Of a stretch of DNA of 64,000 nucleotides, positions 49,415 through 58,730 are shown piece by piece. The position numbers and the translations under genes were made by a program. This DNA comes from Casimicrobiaceae bacterium. Lineage in GTDB: Bacteria; Pseudomonadota; Gammaproteobacteria; Burkholderiales; Casimicrobiaceae. Position 1 is the stretch's first letter; every line of letters begins with the position of its first letter. Below the pieces are notes generated by a model, which saw only the letters and a program-made list of their open reading frames with translations, was not told where the DNA came from and did not search any database. The stretch lies in contig JAPKHK010000003.1 in assembly GCA_026646885.1 (NCBI GenBank), positions 186,001 through 250,000 on the forward strand. The letters are read 5' to 3'.

Positions 49415-50329
49415 TTACTTCTTGGCGTAATCTTCCATCGGCTTGTCGTTGGGGTTGGCCCACGCGGCTTTGGTCGCCTCGGAGGCGGCCAGGCCGATCG
49501 GCTTGTTGGCGGGCGGGATCGGCTGCATGAACCACTTGTCATAGATCTTGGCCATTTCGCCCGACTTCATCATGGCCTTCAGGCTGTCGTCCACCGCTTT
49601 CTTGAAGGCCGGGTCATCCTTGCGAATCATGATGTTGATCGGTTCAACCGACAAGGTCTCGCCGACAATCTTGAAGTCGGCGGGGTTCTTGGCCTTGGCG
49701 ATGTTGCCGGCGAGAATCTGGCCGTCCATCACGAAAGCATCGGCGCGGCCCGACTCCAGCAGCAGGAAGCTGTCGGCGTGATCTTTGCCGAACACTTCGT
49801 TGAAATTCACACCCGCGGCGCGCTCGTGTTTCCTCAGGTGCTGCACCGAGGTCGTGCCGGTGGTGGTGGCCACGTTCTTGCCTTTGAGCTGAGCGATGGA
49901 GGTGATGCCTGAGTTCGCCTTGACCGCGATGCGCACTTCTTCGACGAAGGTGGTCACGGCAAAAGAAACGTCTTTTTGGCGGGCCAGGTTATTGGTGGTG
50001 GAACCGCACTCGATATCGACCGTGCCGTTTTGCACCAGGGGAATACGGTTCTGAGAGGTAACCGGCTGGTACTTGATGTCGAGCTTGGCGAGTTTGAGCT
50101 GCTTTTGCACGTCGGCCAACACGCGCTCGCACAGGGCGACGTGGAAACCGGCGAATTTGCCGTCACCCGTGGTGAACGACAGGCCGCCAGACGACTCGCG
50201 CACGCCCATGGTGACGGCGCCGGTGTCTTTGAATTTCTTAAGGGTTCCGGTGAGATCCTGCGCCAGCACCGCGGTGCTCGCCAGGCCAGCCAAGGCCATA
50301 CCCAGAACCAGTTTGGAGTAATGCTTCAT
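49415..50329 (-). CDS. gltI: Glutamate/aspartate-binding periplasmic protein
   Basis: The product (304 residues) has a signal peptide (LVLGMALAGLASTAVLAQ) and the family 3 solute-binding fold: VTMGVRESSGGLSFTTGDGK, IPLVQNGTVDIECGSTTNN and LKGKNVATTTGTTSV. These match E. coli GltI. Strong ribosome site GAGGAGG precedes the ATG. First gene of the operon. Confidence 0.96.
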   Translation of the reverse strand: MKHYSKLVLGMALAGLASTAVLAQDLTGTLKKFKDTGAVTMGVRESSGGLSFTTGDGKFAGFHVALCERVLADVQKQLKLAKLDIKYQPVTSQNRIPLVQNGTVDIECGSTTNNLARQKDVSFAVTTFVEEVRIAVKANSGITSIAQLKGKNVATTTGTTSVQHLRKHERAAGVNFNEVFGKDHADSFLLLESGRADAFVMDGQILAGNIAKAKNPADFKIVGETLSVEPINIMIRKDDPAFKKAVDDSLKAMMKSGEMAKIYDKWFMQPIPPANKPIGLAASEATKAAWANPNDKPMEDYAKK

Positions 50330-50947
50330 TGAGAACCTCCTCGAGAGTTTAAGCTTCAGTCAACGGAAACGGGTCCGCCGGAACGGTTCCATCGGCAATG
50401 CGGTGGGCTGGCCACCATGGCGGTTTGCCAAAACAAAGGGATCCTCCAGCGACATCATTGTTTTCGCGGTTGCGCCACCCGCTGGAACGTATCGGGCGCG
50501 TGCGCCAAGTTTAGCGAGCGCGCGGCGCTTTGTCGAACGAACCCCACCCCCACCGAGCGCGCGGTCTTGGTTCCGTGCACCCGGCATCTTCGGTTCAGCC
50601 ACTTGCCGTCAAACTTCTCTCGCATAATCAACATCTTTTCTGATAGCTCCGAAAAAACGCCAAAGGCACTCTCGCACGATTTGATCGCGGCTCAAAAGAA
50701 CGGGGCACGCCCTATCTTGCCTTTTGGGGTGGGTGCCTTTAGCTTGGCGGGCGTCACGTTACCGCGTTCGCGTCGCCCGGGCGGAATCAGGCGCGGGTGG
50801 AGCCTTGTCGCACCCAGGTTCTATCCCGGTTTCAGCGTGCGCCAGCATTACATCCGCGCGCATTCTTGACCGGAGGCAGACAATATCTCTCCAGCGAAGA
50901 CTATAATTCTTGGATAGAGCATCAAATCCAGGCGAAGGAAAAAAGCA
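50330..50947. other. Divergent intergenic region between gltI and nnr
   Basis: About 620 bp with no gene I can support; reading frames here are short and motif-free. A perfect TATAAT at 50902-50907 lies 40 bp before nnr on the plus strand and is the likely -10 for that gene, without a good -35. The region should also hold the gltI promoter, which I could not place. Confidence 0.5.
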
Positions 50948-52414
50948 ATGGGCTTCGCGCCAATTTTCACTAGCGAAGAGATTCACCTCATCGAGGAAGC
51001 ATCGCGCGGCGAGCCCCTGATGGAGCGCGCCGGAAGTGCTGCGGCCGAGCTTGTTCATCGCTTGCTCGCGGGAAAAGAGGGGCCGATATTGGTGCTGGCC
51101 GGCCCAGGCAACAACGGGGGTGACGGTTTCGTTCTCGCGCGCAAGCTGAGGCAGGCCGGTCACGCCGTGCATGTGGTGGCGATGGCGGCGCCAGAAGAGC
51201 TGCCCGTGGACGCAGGCGCGGCACGCGCCGCTTGGGTACGAGACGGTGGAGAGATCTTCCTGGAGCTGCCCGGGCGACGCGACTGGGCGCTGGTGGTCGA
51301 CGCGCTCTTCGGAATCGGGCTTTCGCGCCCACTCGAAGAACCCTACTGCGACTGGGTGGAGCACGTCAATCACCTACCGGCACCGATACTCGCGCTCGAT
51401 CTGCCCAGCGGACTCGCGGCCGACTCGGGCGTCGCCTTGGGGCCCTGTATCCGCGCCACTTGGACGGCAACCTTCATCGGCTTGAAGCCGGGCTTGCTCA
51501 CTTTCGACGGCGTCGACCATTGCGGTGAAATTTTTGTCTTTCCGCTGGAAATCGATGCTACCGCCATCGTCGCGCCGCAAGGACACACCATCGATTGGCC
51601 AACGGCCAAGGCTCTCCTTGCGCCGCGTCGGCGCAACAGCCACAAGGGCGACTATGGCACGCTGGGCATCATTGGCGGCGCGCAAGGCATGGTCGGCGCA
51701 GCGCTGTTGGCTGGCCGCGCGGCCCTACATTTGGGCACCGGAAAGGTTTGGGTCAGCTTGCTCGCGCCCGACAAACCGGCTGTGGATTTCATGCACCCTG
51801 AATTGATGCTGCGGCCACACACGCATCCGGCGGCGGCCGACACCAGCGCCCTCGTTTTGGGAACAGGTCTAGGCAGCAGTGAGGAGGCCAAGGACCTGCT
51901 GATGCATGCCATCAAGGTTCCTTGCCCGCTGGTGCTCGATGCCGACGCCCTGAACTGCCTCGCACGCATGCGGCCAATGTACACAACCCGCGTCGCGCAG
52001 CGCGAAGCACCCACGGTCCTCACGCCCCATCCGGGCGAAGCGGCAAGGTTGCTACGCTGCACCGTTGCCGAAATTCAGAGTGACCGCGTCGGCGCAGCCC
52101 GCCAGCTCGCCGCCAGGCTAAACGCCTTCGTAATCATCAAGGGGGCGGGAAGCGTCTACGCCGTTCCCGACGGCATTTGGGGCATCAACCGCAGCGGCAA
52201 TCAGGGCCTAGCCAGTGGCGGCACCGGCGACGTGCTCTCGGGCATGATAGGCGCCTTTCTTGCACAAGGTCTGCCGGTCGCCGAGAGTCTGGTTCTCGCG
52301 GTCAGCTTGCATGGCGCCACCGCCGATGCGTTGGTTGCCGAAGGGGTCGGTCCAACCGGGATGTGCGCCTCGGAGTTGCCGGCAATGGCCCGCCGACTGC
52401 TGAATCAACGCTGA
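50948..52414 (+). CDS. nnr: Bifunctional NAD(P)H-hydrate repair enzyme (epimerase and ADP-dependent dehydratase)
   Basis: The 488-residue enzyme repairs hydrated NADH/NADPH. The N-terminal YjeF epimerase domain has LVLAGPGNNGGDGFVLARKL near residue 45 and VDALFGIGLSRPL. The C-terminal ribokinase-like dehydratase domain has KGDYGTLGIIGGAQGMVGAA near residue 235, LVLDADALNCL, TVLTPHPGEAARLL and the closing SGGTGDVLSGMIGAFLAQG. GAAGG lies 8 bp upstream of the ATG. Stands alone, convergent with DUF1178. Confidence 0.96.
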   Translation: MGFAPIFTSEEIHLIEEASRGEPLMERAGSAAAELVHRLLAGKEGPILVLAGPGNNGGDGFVLARKLRQAGHAVHVVAMAAPEELPVDAGAARAAWVRDGGEIFLELPGRRDWALVVDALFGIGLSRPLEEPYCDWVEHVNHLPAPILALDLPSGLAADSGVALGPCIRATWTATFIGLKPGLLTFDGVDHCGEIFVFPLEIDATAIVAPQGHTIDWPTAKALLAPRRRNSHKGDYGTLGIIGGAQGMVGAALLAGRAALHLGTGKVWVSLLAPDKPAVDFMHPELMLRPHTHPAAADTSALVLGTGLGSSEEAKDLLMHAIKVPCPLVLDADALNCLARMRPMYTTRVAQREAPTVLTPHPGEAARLLRCTVAEIQSDRVGAARQLAARLNAFVIIKGAGSVYAVPDGIWGINRSGNQGLASGGTGDVLSGMIGAFLAQGLPVAESLVLAVSLHGATADALVAEGVGPTGMCASELPAMARRLLNQR

Positions 52415-52461
52415 GAAATCGAACAACGCGCTGCGCGCGGCGCTGTCTGGATTGGGGCGCT

Positions 52462-52905
52462 TCAGTTTAGCTCGCCTTCGGGCGGCCAGCCTGGAGGCAG
52501 AGGCAGCGCGCCGATACCTTCGTCCACCAATTCGAGATACTCGCCTCGGGTGGCCTGACCCCGGATCGGTCGTGCTGGCGCCTCCTCGTAATGGATTCGC
52601 CGTGCCTCCTCCGCAAAGCGCTCGCCCACGTTCTCCGCGCGCGCGAGCAGGGCGCGCATCTGGCGCAAACCCGCCGCCAGTTCACTCTGTCCCCCCGGCC
52701 CTGCGGGTAGGCTTTTGTTGTCAGTCGGCTCGGCGGCGCTGGCCAAGTTGAGGCGCGGCGCGCTAGGTAAGCGCTCGATGCGCGTGCTGGCACAGACCGG
52801 GCACGCCACGACTTCGCGCTCTCGCTGTTCGAGATAGTCTTCGGGCGAGCGGAACCAGCCCTCGAAGCGGTGCAGCGCGTGACAATGCAGATTGAATACG
52901 ATCAT
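52462..52905 (-). CDS. DUF1178 family protein
   Basis: The product (147 residues) starts MIVFNLHCHALHRFEGWFRS and contains a zinc-ribbon-like half motif VVACPVCAST. Both are hallmarks of DUF1178, a family of unknown function widespread in Alpha- and Betaproteobacteria. Last gene in a tightly packed operon that begins with moaD; its start overlaps the qor stop (ATGA). Confidence 0.88.
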   Translation of the reverse strand: MIVFNLHCHALHRFEGWFRSPEDYLEQREREVVACPVCASTRIERLPSAPRLNLASAAEPTDNKSLPAGPGGQSELAAGLRQMRALLARAENVGERFAEEARRIHYEEAPARPIRGQATRGEYLELVDEGIGALPLPPGWPPEGELN

Positions 52906-53876
52906 GGCAGCAAGATCACCGAACCCGTCGTCTTGCGTGCCTCCAAGTCGCGGTGCGCTTGCGCGGCATGGGCCAGAGCATAGCTATACCGGGCTTCGAC
53001 CTGAATCTTGCCCAGCCGTACCAGGTCGAACAGTTCGCTAGCCATCGCTTCGAGTTCCTCGCGCTTCGCGGTGTAATTCATCAGTGTGGGCCGAGTCGCG
53101 AAAAGCGAACCCTTCTGCGCGAGGAGCAGCATATCGAAAGGCGGCACCGGGCCTGAGGCATTGCCGTAGCTCACAAACATGCCTAGAGGAGCGAGACAGT
53201 CCAGTGAACCGGGGAATGTGTCCTTGCCCACCGAATCGTAAACCACCGGCACCCCGCGGCCTTGGGTGATTTCCTTGACACGTTCAACGAAATCCTCTCG
53301 GGTGTAAACGATGGTATGGGCGCATCCATGGGCACGGGCCAGTTCGGCCTTTTCATCGGAAGACACGGTGCCGATCATGGTCACCCCTAAGGCGCGTGCC
53401 CACTGACAAGCAATCAATCCAACACCGCCGGCAGCCGCATGAAAAAGGATGGTCTGCCCTGGCTGCAGGCGAAAGGTGCGCCGGAAGAGGTATTGCACCG
53501 TCAGGCCGCGCAGCATCATTGAAGCTGCCTGGCGATCCTCGATTCCTTCGGGCAACCGCACCACGCGCCCCGCCGGAACGAGTCGCTCTTGCGCATAACC
53601 GCCGGGCGGGCCGCCGACATAGGCGACACGGTCGCCGGGTCGGAATTCGCTGACGTTTTCGCCCACCGCCAGCACCGTGCCCGCGCCCTCCAAGCCTGGA
53701 ACGGCGGGGAGCGGCAGCTTGTACAAGCCGCTGCGATGATAGGTGTCGATGAAATTCACACCCACTGCCGTATGGCGCAGCCTCAGCTCGCCTGGTCCGG
53801 GGCCACCGACCGCCACTTCTTCCCAGCGCAGCACCTCGGGACCGCCGTGCTCATGAAAGCGAATTGCATGACTCAT
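52902..53876 (-). CDS. NADPH:quinone oxidoreductase (zinc-independent MDR family)
   Basis: This 324-residue protein resembles QorA. It has the GroES-like N-terminal part (VGVNFIDTYHRSGLYKLPLP) and the Rossmann motif FHAAAGGVGLIACQWARALG near residue 145, with YDSVGKDTF following. The structural and catalytic zinc cysteines of alcohol dehydrogenases are absent, as expected. ATG at 53876 has GAGG upstream; a GTG 15 bp earlier is less likely. Confidence 0.94.
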   Translation of the reverse strand: MSHAIRFHEHGGPEVLRWEEVAVGGPGPGELRLRHTAVGVNFIDTYHRSGLYKLPLPAVPGLEGAGTVLAVGENVSEFRPGDRVAYVGGPPGGYAQERLVPAGRVVRLPEGIEDRQAASMMLRGLTVQYLFRRTFRLQPGQTILFHAAAGGVGLIACQWARALGVTMIGTVSSDEKAELARAHGCAHTIVYTREDFVERVKEITQGRGVPVVYDSVGKDTFPGSLDCLAPLGMFVSYGNASGPVPPFDMLLLAQKGSLFATRPTLMNYTAKREELEAMASELFDLVRLGKIQVEARYSYALAHAAQAHRDLEARKTTGSVILLP

Positions 53877-53883
53877 GCTTGCC

Positions 53884-54207
53884 TCATTCACCAGTTACGC
53901 CGAACTCAACCGGATATTTCACATAGAAGATGCGCAGCCCCTCGCGCTCGATCAGGGTCACTAGCGCCTCGATCTCCTGCGCATCGACGACGAAGCCGAC
54001 TTCCACCGGCAGATCACCCGCCAGTTCGAAGAAATGCTCCTCATGGATGCGACCATGGCGACCGTAACCCGCTATCGCGCGAAAGGCCGAGCCACCATGC
54101 AAGCCAAGCTCGCGCGCCTTCTCCAATAACCAATCATATAGCAGCAAGCCCTGGTGACGCGCCTTCTGCGGCACGTAGAACTTCAGGTACCAACCCGTCG
54201 CGCCCAT
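53884..54207 (-). CDS. DUF190 family protein linked to CrcB
   Basis: A 107-residue PII-like ferredoxin-fold protein of DUF190, seen in GLLLYDWLLEKARELGLHGG and SAFRAIAGYGRHGRIHEEHF. DUF190 genes frequently accompany crcB and are thought to be small regulatory subunits of the fluoride exporter, though this is not proven. It starts 1 bp after the crcB stop. Confidence 0.9.
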   Translation of the reverse strand: MGATGWYLKFYVPQKARHQGLLLYDWLLEKARELGLHGGSAFRAIAGYGRHGRIHEEHFFELAGDLPVEVGFVVDAQEIEALVTLIEREGLRIFYVKYPVEFGVTGE

Positions 54208-54208
54208 C

Positions 54209-54589
54209 TTAATCTCGCAGGAACTTCAAAGTAAGCAAGCCTAGGCCAGTCATGGCGAAGGACCCCAAGAGATGCAGAACGCTAGTTGCCAGAGCCCAGG
54301 CATATTGGTTGCGCCCCAGAAGCGTGACCACTTCCGCAGAGAAAGTGGAAAAAGTGGTCAGCCCGCCGAGAAACCCCGTGATCACGAACAGCCTCGCCTC
54401 GGGCGTAAGCCCAGGGTGCGCGGCAAAGTAGCCCATCGCCAGACCGATGAGATAGGCTCCAATCCAATTGGCCGCCAAGGTTCCGGCTGGAACGGTCGGG
54501 AAGGAGGCGTTGAGCCAGAGTCCAAGAAGCCAGCGCAGCCAAGCCCCAAGCGCTGCCCCCCCGCCGACGGCGAGCACCTGACCGATCAA
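54209..54589 (-). CDS. crcB: Fluoride ion exporter CrcB/Fluc
   Basis: The 126-residue membrane protein has four helices and the Fluc signatures [27 protein letters not shown] and [15 protein letters not shown], the last containing the pore Phe and Thr/Ser track. It works as a dual-topology dimer in the inner membrane and removes fluoride. It overlaps moaE by 4 bp, so no room exists for a fluoride riboswitch directly upstream. Confidence 0.95.
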   Translation of the reverse strand: MIGQVLAVGGGAALGAWLRWLLGLWLNASFPTVPAGTLAANWIGAYLIGLAMGYFAAHPGLTPEARLFVITGFLGGLTTFSTFSAEVVTLLGRNQYAWALATSVLHLLGSFAMTGLGLLTLKFLRD

Positions 54590-55038
54590 GACCAGCGCTC
54601 CGCCGCAGCATCGTCGCTCGCACTCGCGTCTACCCAGCGTGAACCGATCGCGCTCTGCTCCTTTTTCCAGAAGGGCGCACGGGTCTTGAGGTAATCCATC
54701 ACGAACTCGCAGGCGGCAAACGCGTTACCACGATGCGCACTGGCAACGGCGACGAGAACGATCTGATCCTGAGGCTTGAGAGCGCCGATGCGGTGAATGA
54801 TCACGCCATCGAGTATGTCCCAGCGCGCCGCGGCTTCGCGAGCAATGGCGGCCAGGGATTTTTCGGTCATGCCCGGATAATGTTCCAGCCACATTCCGGT
54901 GACCCCCGCCCCCGCATTGAGGTCGCGCACCAGTCCCACGAATGCGACCACCGCCCCGACTGTGGCCTTGCCCTGGTGAAGGCGGCCCACCTCTTCGGCC
55001 AGGCTGAAGTCCGCGGTGCGCACCTCGATGTGAAACAT
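54586..55038 (-). CDS. moaE: Molybdopterin synthase catalytic subunit
   Basis: The product (150 residues) joins two sulfurs to precursor Z with MoaD. Signatures: [62 protein letters not shown] and PFWKKE, including the active-site lysines. Twelve bases after moaD. Confidence 0.96.
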   Translation of the reverse strand: MFHIEVRTADFSLAEEVGRLHQGKATVGAVVAFVGLVRDLNAGAGVTGMWLEHYPGMTEKSLAAIAREAAARWDILDGVIIHRIGALKPQDQIVLVAVASAHRGNAFAACEFVMDYLKTRAPFWKKEQSAIGSRWVDASASDDAAAERWS

Positions 55039-55050
55039 GGCGCTGCGCTC

Positions 55051-55308
55051 TCAGCCGCCAGTCACCGGCGGAAAAATCGCCACTTCATCGCCGGCTTCGA
55101 GCCGAGTCGAAAGGGTTGCCATTTCCTGGTTCACCGCTACCCGAAACGTGCGATTCGAGGCCAGTTCTTCGCTCCAAACGCCGCCTCGCGCACGCAGGCT
55201 CACCAGCAGCGAGGCCACGTCTTTCACTTCGCCCGGGCTCTGCCAGCACTCCGCGCCCGTGCCAAATGCCTCGCGCAAGCGGGCCAGATAGACCAACTGC
55301 AGTTCCAT
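55051..55308 (-). CDS. moaD: Molybdopterin synthase sulfur carrier subunit
   Basis: An 85-residue ubiquitin-like protein with the required C-terminal Gly-Gly (AIFPPVTGG), which is made into a thiocarboxylate. VAVNQEMATLSTRLEAGDEV is typical. First gene of the moaD-moaE-crcB-DUF190-qor-DUF1178 operon. Confidence 0.95.
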   Translation of the reverse strand: MELQLVYLARLREAFGTGAECWQSPGEVKDVASLLVSLRARGGVWSEELASNRTFRVAVNQEMATLSTRLEAGDEVAIFPPVTGG

Positions 55309-55348
55309 AGATATCCGCGCCCCCGCACCAGACGGGGCGGGAAAAGAG

Positions 55349-55987
55349 TTAGAAGCGGTATTGTACGCCGATCGACAATTGATCGGACTCGGGTAAACCG
55401 TTCAGCAACTCGCCGCCAGGCAGAGTGAAGCCATAGCGGGCGTATTCGAGGCGCAGACCCAGAGAGCGGCCCAGATCATACCGCAGGCCGATGCCGTAGT
55501 TGAACCCCTCGCGGCCACTGCGGCGGCTTGCATACGCGTCGGTACCGGCGCTGGGCCAGGCTGTCGCCCTTGGGTCTTGGTACCCGTAACCCAAACGTCC
55601 ATACAAGGACAGGCTCGGCTGGAACACCCAATTGGTGTAAACATCGAGGTTCCAGGACTGTGGCCGGGCTTCCAGGCGGCCCGGCGCAGGAGCACCGGGC
55701 AGTAGCGCCCGCGGATCGAGCCGAAGGCCCAGCCTGTCGGTGGCGGCATGGCTCGAAAGCGCCGCTTCCACCGCAAATGCGGCGCGGAAGCGATAACCCC
55801 CGTAAAACAGGGCACTGTTGGCCGCCTCTTGCTTCGCGACAGGGGCGAGCTTGCTCCAGGGCGTAGCCAGGCCCAGGCCGCCCTCCACGCTCTGGAGTCG
55901 GTCGGCGTAACCGGAATAAAAGCCGCCTTCGGCTTGCGCCAAGCTGCTCACCGCGGCAAACAGCAACCACCCCAATCTTGCCAGCAT
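55349..55987 (-). CDS. Outer-membrane beta-barrel protein
   Basis: The product (212 residues) has a signal peptide (LLFAAVSSLAQA) and alternating amphipathic strands rich in Tyr/Arg/Gly (LYGRLGYGYQDPRA, FNYGIGLRYDLGRSLGLRLE). It ends in a C-terminal aromatic (VQYRF) that is the BAM recognition signal. This is the small OmpA/OmpW-like eight-strand barrel class. Specific role unknown. It sits 40 bp upstream of moaD on the same strand. Confidence 0.85.
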   Translation of the reverse strand: MLARLGWLLFAAVSSLAQAEGGFYSGYADRLQSVEGGLGLATPWSKLAPVAKQEAANSALFYGGYRFRAAFAVEAALSSHAATDRLGLRLDPRALLPGAPAPGRLEARPQSWNLDVYTNWVFQPSLSLYGRLGYGYQDPRATAWPSAGTDAYASRRSGREGFNYGIGLRYDLGRSLGLRLEYARYGFTLPGGELLNGLPESDQLSIGVQYRF

Positions 55988-56132
55988 GATCGTCTCCGTA
56001 GCGCCGCTTCACGATTCCGTTATCGGACAGATTTGTGACCACCTGAAGCCGCGCTCGGTTCCTCGGCCCCTTTCGCCACCGGGCGCCTCGCCGGGAACAT
56101 GACATCAACATACGCCCGCGGCGGGCGCCGTG

Positions 56133-56648
56133 TCAATGCGTATCCAGCCCTACGGCGCCTTTTACCAGCTCCGCGAGCGCGTCGATGTCGCGCAAATCGT
56201 ACACTGGCAGGGGACTCTCCAAGGGGACATCGCTCGCCAGCGCGACGATGTACGGATCGTTGGGGTAGATGAGCGGTTTGCCCAATGTAGGGCGGTGGAC
56301 TTCGATCTTCGGAATCGGATCGAACTTGAAGCCCTCGACAAGCACCAAATCACAGGGAGAAAGGCGCTCGAGTATTCCCTCAAGACTGAGCTGGGGAGCG
56401 CCACGCAGTTCCGCAATCAAGGCCCAGCGCCGGTCGGAACTGATGACCACCTCCTGGCACCCGGCCTGCCGGTGTCGATAGGTATCCTTGCCCGGGTAAT
56501 CGATCTCGAAGTCGTGGTGAGCGTGCTTGATCAGGGAAACGCTGAGGCCGCTAGAAACCAGGCTCGGAATGAGCCGTTCGATAAGCGTGGTCTTCCCACT
56601 ACCCGAGTAGCCAGCGAAACCGAAGACACGACGTTCATGCACGTTCAT
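56133..56648 (-). CDS. mobB: Molybdopterin-guanine dinucleotide biosynthesis adaptor MobB
   Basis: The 171-residue GTPase-like protein has P-loop GYSGSGKTTLIERL at residue 13 and KHAHHDFEIDYPGKDTYRHR, then LVEGFKFDPIPKIEVHR. MobB binds GTP and assists MobA in attaching GMP to the molybdenum cofactor. ATG at 56648 has only a weak ribosome site. It follows the ybiB-like gene by 19 bp; the moaDE genes lie 0.8 kb away on the same strand. Confidence 0.93.
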   Translation of the reverse strand: MNVHERRVFGFAGYSGSGKTTLIERLIPSLVSSGLSVSLIKHAHHDFEIDYPGKDTYRHRQAGCQEVVISSDRRWALIAELRGAPQLSLEGILERLSPCDLVLVEGFKFDPIPKIEVHRPTLGKPLIYPNDPYIVALASDVPLESPLPVYDLRDIDALAELVKGAVGLDTH

Positions 56649-56667
56649 CTTCCCGGCAAGCTTCGAG

Positions 56668-57615
56668 TCAGCGTTTCTTTGGTTGGGAGGGTCGCATGGC
56701 GGCCAGCGCATCGAGGCAAGCTGCAACTTGCCGCTCGATCGGGACGGGCACGGCAACCGTGCCAGCGAGTGCCGCCGTGGTCCAGTCCGCCGTGGTCTGG
56801 GCATCCCGTGCGGCAGGCAGATCCGGGATTTCTCCGAGCACTCCCGAATCGGCCTCCACCACTACCTCGGCCTCTCCATCGTGCAACCACTCGATTTGTG
56901 GTTGGCGCTTGGCGTTGGCCACGGCTTCGCCCTCGGCCCCGCGCATAAGCAGCGCATCACCGTTGTTGCCGGCAAAAAAGACCCGCATGCGTTCGAGGTA
57001 CTCGGGATGAGTGACGCTCACCATTCGCAGTGCCCGGCCGACAAAGGGATTGAGCACTTTGGCCAGCGTATGGGCGCTGTTGCGCAGACCTAGGACATCA
57101 CGCAGAGCAAGGACGCGCGCGAGCTTCGGTGACAGAGCCGTCAGGGGCAGGAAAGCGAGGTTGTCCTGCTGCAGTGCCGCCAAGGCGGCTGGGACGTCCT
57201 GAGCCGGCTCGGTTCCCAGAGCGCAGAGGATTTCGCAAGTGGTAACCCGCTTGGCATCGCGAGTGACGCCGTGAATCAGCACCGGCACGCCCGAGCGTGC
57301 CAGCAGCAAGGCCAGCAATGGCACCAAATTGGGCATGTGGCGAGCGCCATTGTAGCTGGGCAAAACGATGGGTATGCGCCCATCGCGCGGCGCCGGTAGG
57401 TGTTCGTAACGCGCTTCCGTTGCGGCGGCGAAGCCGGCCAGTTCCTGTGCCGCCTCGCCCTTCATGCGCAAGCCCAGCAGCAGGGCACCGAGCTGCAGAT
57501 CAGAGACCTCTCCGTCGAGGACCGCGCCAAAGACCATTTCCGATTCCTGGCGCGAGAGGTCGCGCGCGCCCTCCCGACCACGGCCGATTTCCTTGAGATA
57601 CGGCGTCAAGTCCAC
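56668..57615 (-). CDS. ybiB: TrpD2/YbiB-like nucleic-acid-binding protein
   Basis: A 315-residue protein with the anthranilate phosphoribosyltransferase fold (LQLGALLLGLRMKGEAAQEL, NSAHTLAKVLNPF) but without the PRPP-binding glycine loop of true TrpD. This is the TrpD2 class, whose E. coli member YbiB binds DNA and RNA and is not a tryptophan enzyme. Context with mobB suggests no tryptophan role. Confidence is high for the family, low for the function. Confidence 0.88.
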   Translation of the reverse strand: MDLTPYLKEIGRGREGARDLSRQESEMVFGAVLDGEVSDLQLGALLLGLRMKGEAAQELAGFAAATEARYEHLPAPRDGRIPIVLPSYNGARHMPNLVPLLALLLARSGVPVLIHGVTRDAKRVTTCEILCALGTEPAQDVPAALAALQQDNLAFLPLTALSPKLARVLALRDVLGLRNSAHTLAKVLNPFVGRALRMVSVTHPEYLERMRVFFAGNNGDALLMRGAEGEAVANAKRQPQIEWLHDGEAEVVVEADSGVLGEIPDLPAARDAQTTADWTTAALAGTVAVPVPIERQVAACLDALAAMRPSQPKKR

Positions 57616-57802
57616 GGTCGCTTGAGCTCCCCAGTTTATGCCGCCACCGTTTCGCGGATGCCGGATGATGCCGGGCTGGAGCGGGTGACGTCATCAGCGC
57701 GGTTCACGACCGCACCGAAACCAAAGGATATTTTGCTGCGCTTCGCTCCTTTCGTCCATGACCCGCGCGGTGCCCTGGCGGAGCGGCCAACCATACAGGG
57801 CC

Positions 57803-58594
57803 TCACCGATTCTCGAACCGCGGTGAACGCTTTTCCAGGAATGCGCGCATGCCCTCCTTCTGGTCCTCCAGCGCAAAACTGGCGTGGAATTCGCGGCGCT
57901 CGAACAACAAGCCTTCGGAAAGCGAACTCTCGTATGCGCGATTGATGCCCTCTTTGATGCGCAGGATCGTCGGCAGAGAGAAGCTCGCGATCTTCTCGGC
58001 AACCGCGAAAGTCTCCTCCATCAGGCGTTCCGCGGGCACCACCCGGCTCACCAAGCCGGCACGTTCCGCTTCCAAGGCGTCGATGCTGCGCCCGGTGAGA
58101 CACCAGTCCATCGCTTTGGCCTTGCCCACCGCGCGGGGCAGGCGCTGCGTGCCGCCCATGCCCGGCATCGTGCCGATGGTGATTTCCGGTTGACCGAAGG
58201 TGGCGTTGTCCGCGGCAATGATGAGGTCACACATCATGGCCAGTTCGCAGCCCCCGCCCAGGGCATAACCCGCTACCGCGGCGATCACCGGCTTCCTCAC
58301 CTGACGCATCGCCTCCCAATCGCGGGTGATGTAGTCCTCGCCGTAGACCTTCTGGTAAGACCACTCGGCCATGGCACCGATGTCGGCACCCGCCGCGAAA
58401 GCCTTGGCATTGCCGGTGATTACCAACACGCTGATTGCGGGGTTGTCGTCGAACGTCCGCAAGGCCGCGGCAAGCTCCTTTGCCAAGGCATCGTTGAGCG
58501 CGTTCATACGGCGCGGGCGATTCAAGGAGATCAACCCCACCCGCCCCCGGACTTCCACCAGGATGTTCTCGTATGATGGATTCGGCCTGCTCAC
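57803..58594 (-). CDS. Enoyl-CoA hydratase (PaaF-like)
   Basis: This 263-residue crotonase has both catalytic glutamates (GGGCELAMMCD and FGQPEITIG) and the oxyanion-hole segment FAAGADIGAM. It is a standard enoyl-CoA hydratase, most similar in layout to PaaF of the phenylacetate pathway and to short-chain hydratases. It is divergent from paaG with 136 bp between. Confidence 0.93.
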   Translation of the reverse strand: MSRPNPSYENILVEVRGRVGLISLNRPRRMNALNDALAKELAAALRTFDDNPAISVLVITGNAKAFAAGADIGAMAEWSYQKVYGEDYITRDWEAMRQVRKPVIAAVAGYALGGGCELAMMCDLIIAADNATFGQPEITIGTMPGMGGTQRLPRAVGKAKAMDWCLTGRSIDALEAERAGLVSRVVPAERLMEETFAVAEKIASFSLPTILRIKEGINRAYESSLSEGLLFERREFHASFALEDQKEGMRAFLEKRSPRFENR

Positions 58595-58730
58595 TTCTGA
58601 TACCCCTCTGTTTTCTCACGTTGCTCGCAACGCATCACGCCGACACAATTTTGCCTGAGCCGGCACGACGGATTGCCGGCTGCGACGCCGCGTGTCATGA
58701 TTTAGCCCTTCTCAAGAATACCACCTCCTC

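Noticed and set aside
54590-54700. Fluoride riboswitch upstream of crcB
   Set aside because: The region is inside moaE coding sequence and the genes overlap by 4 bp.
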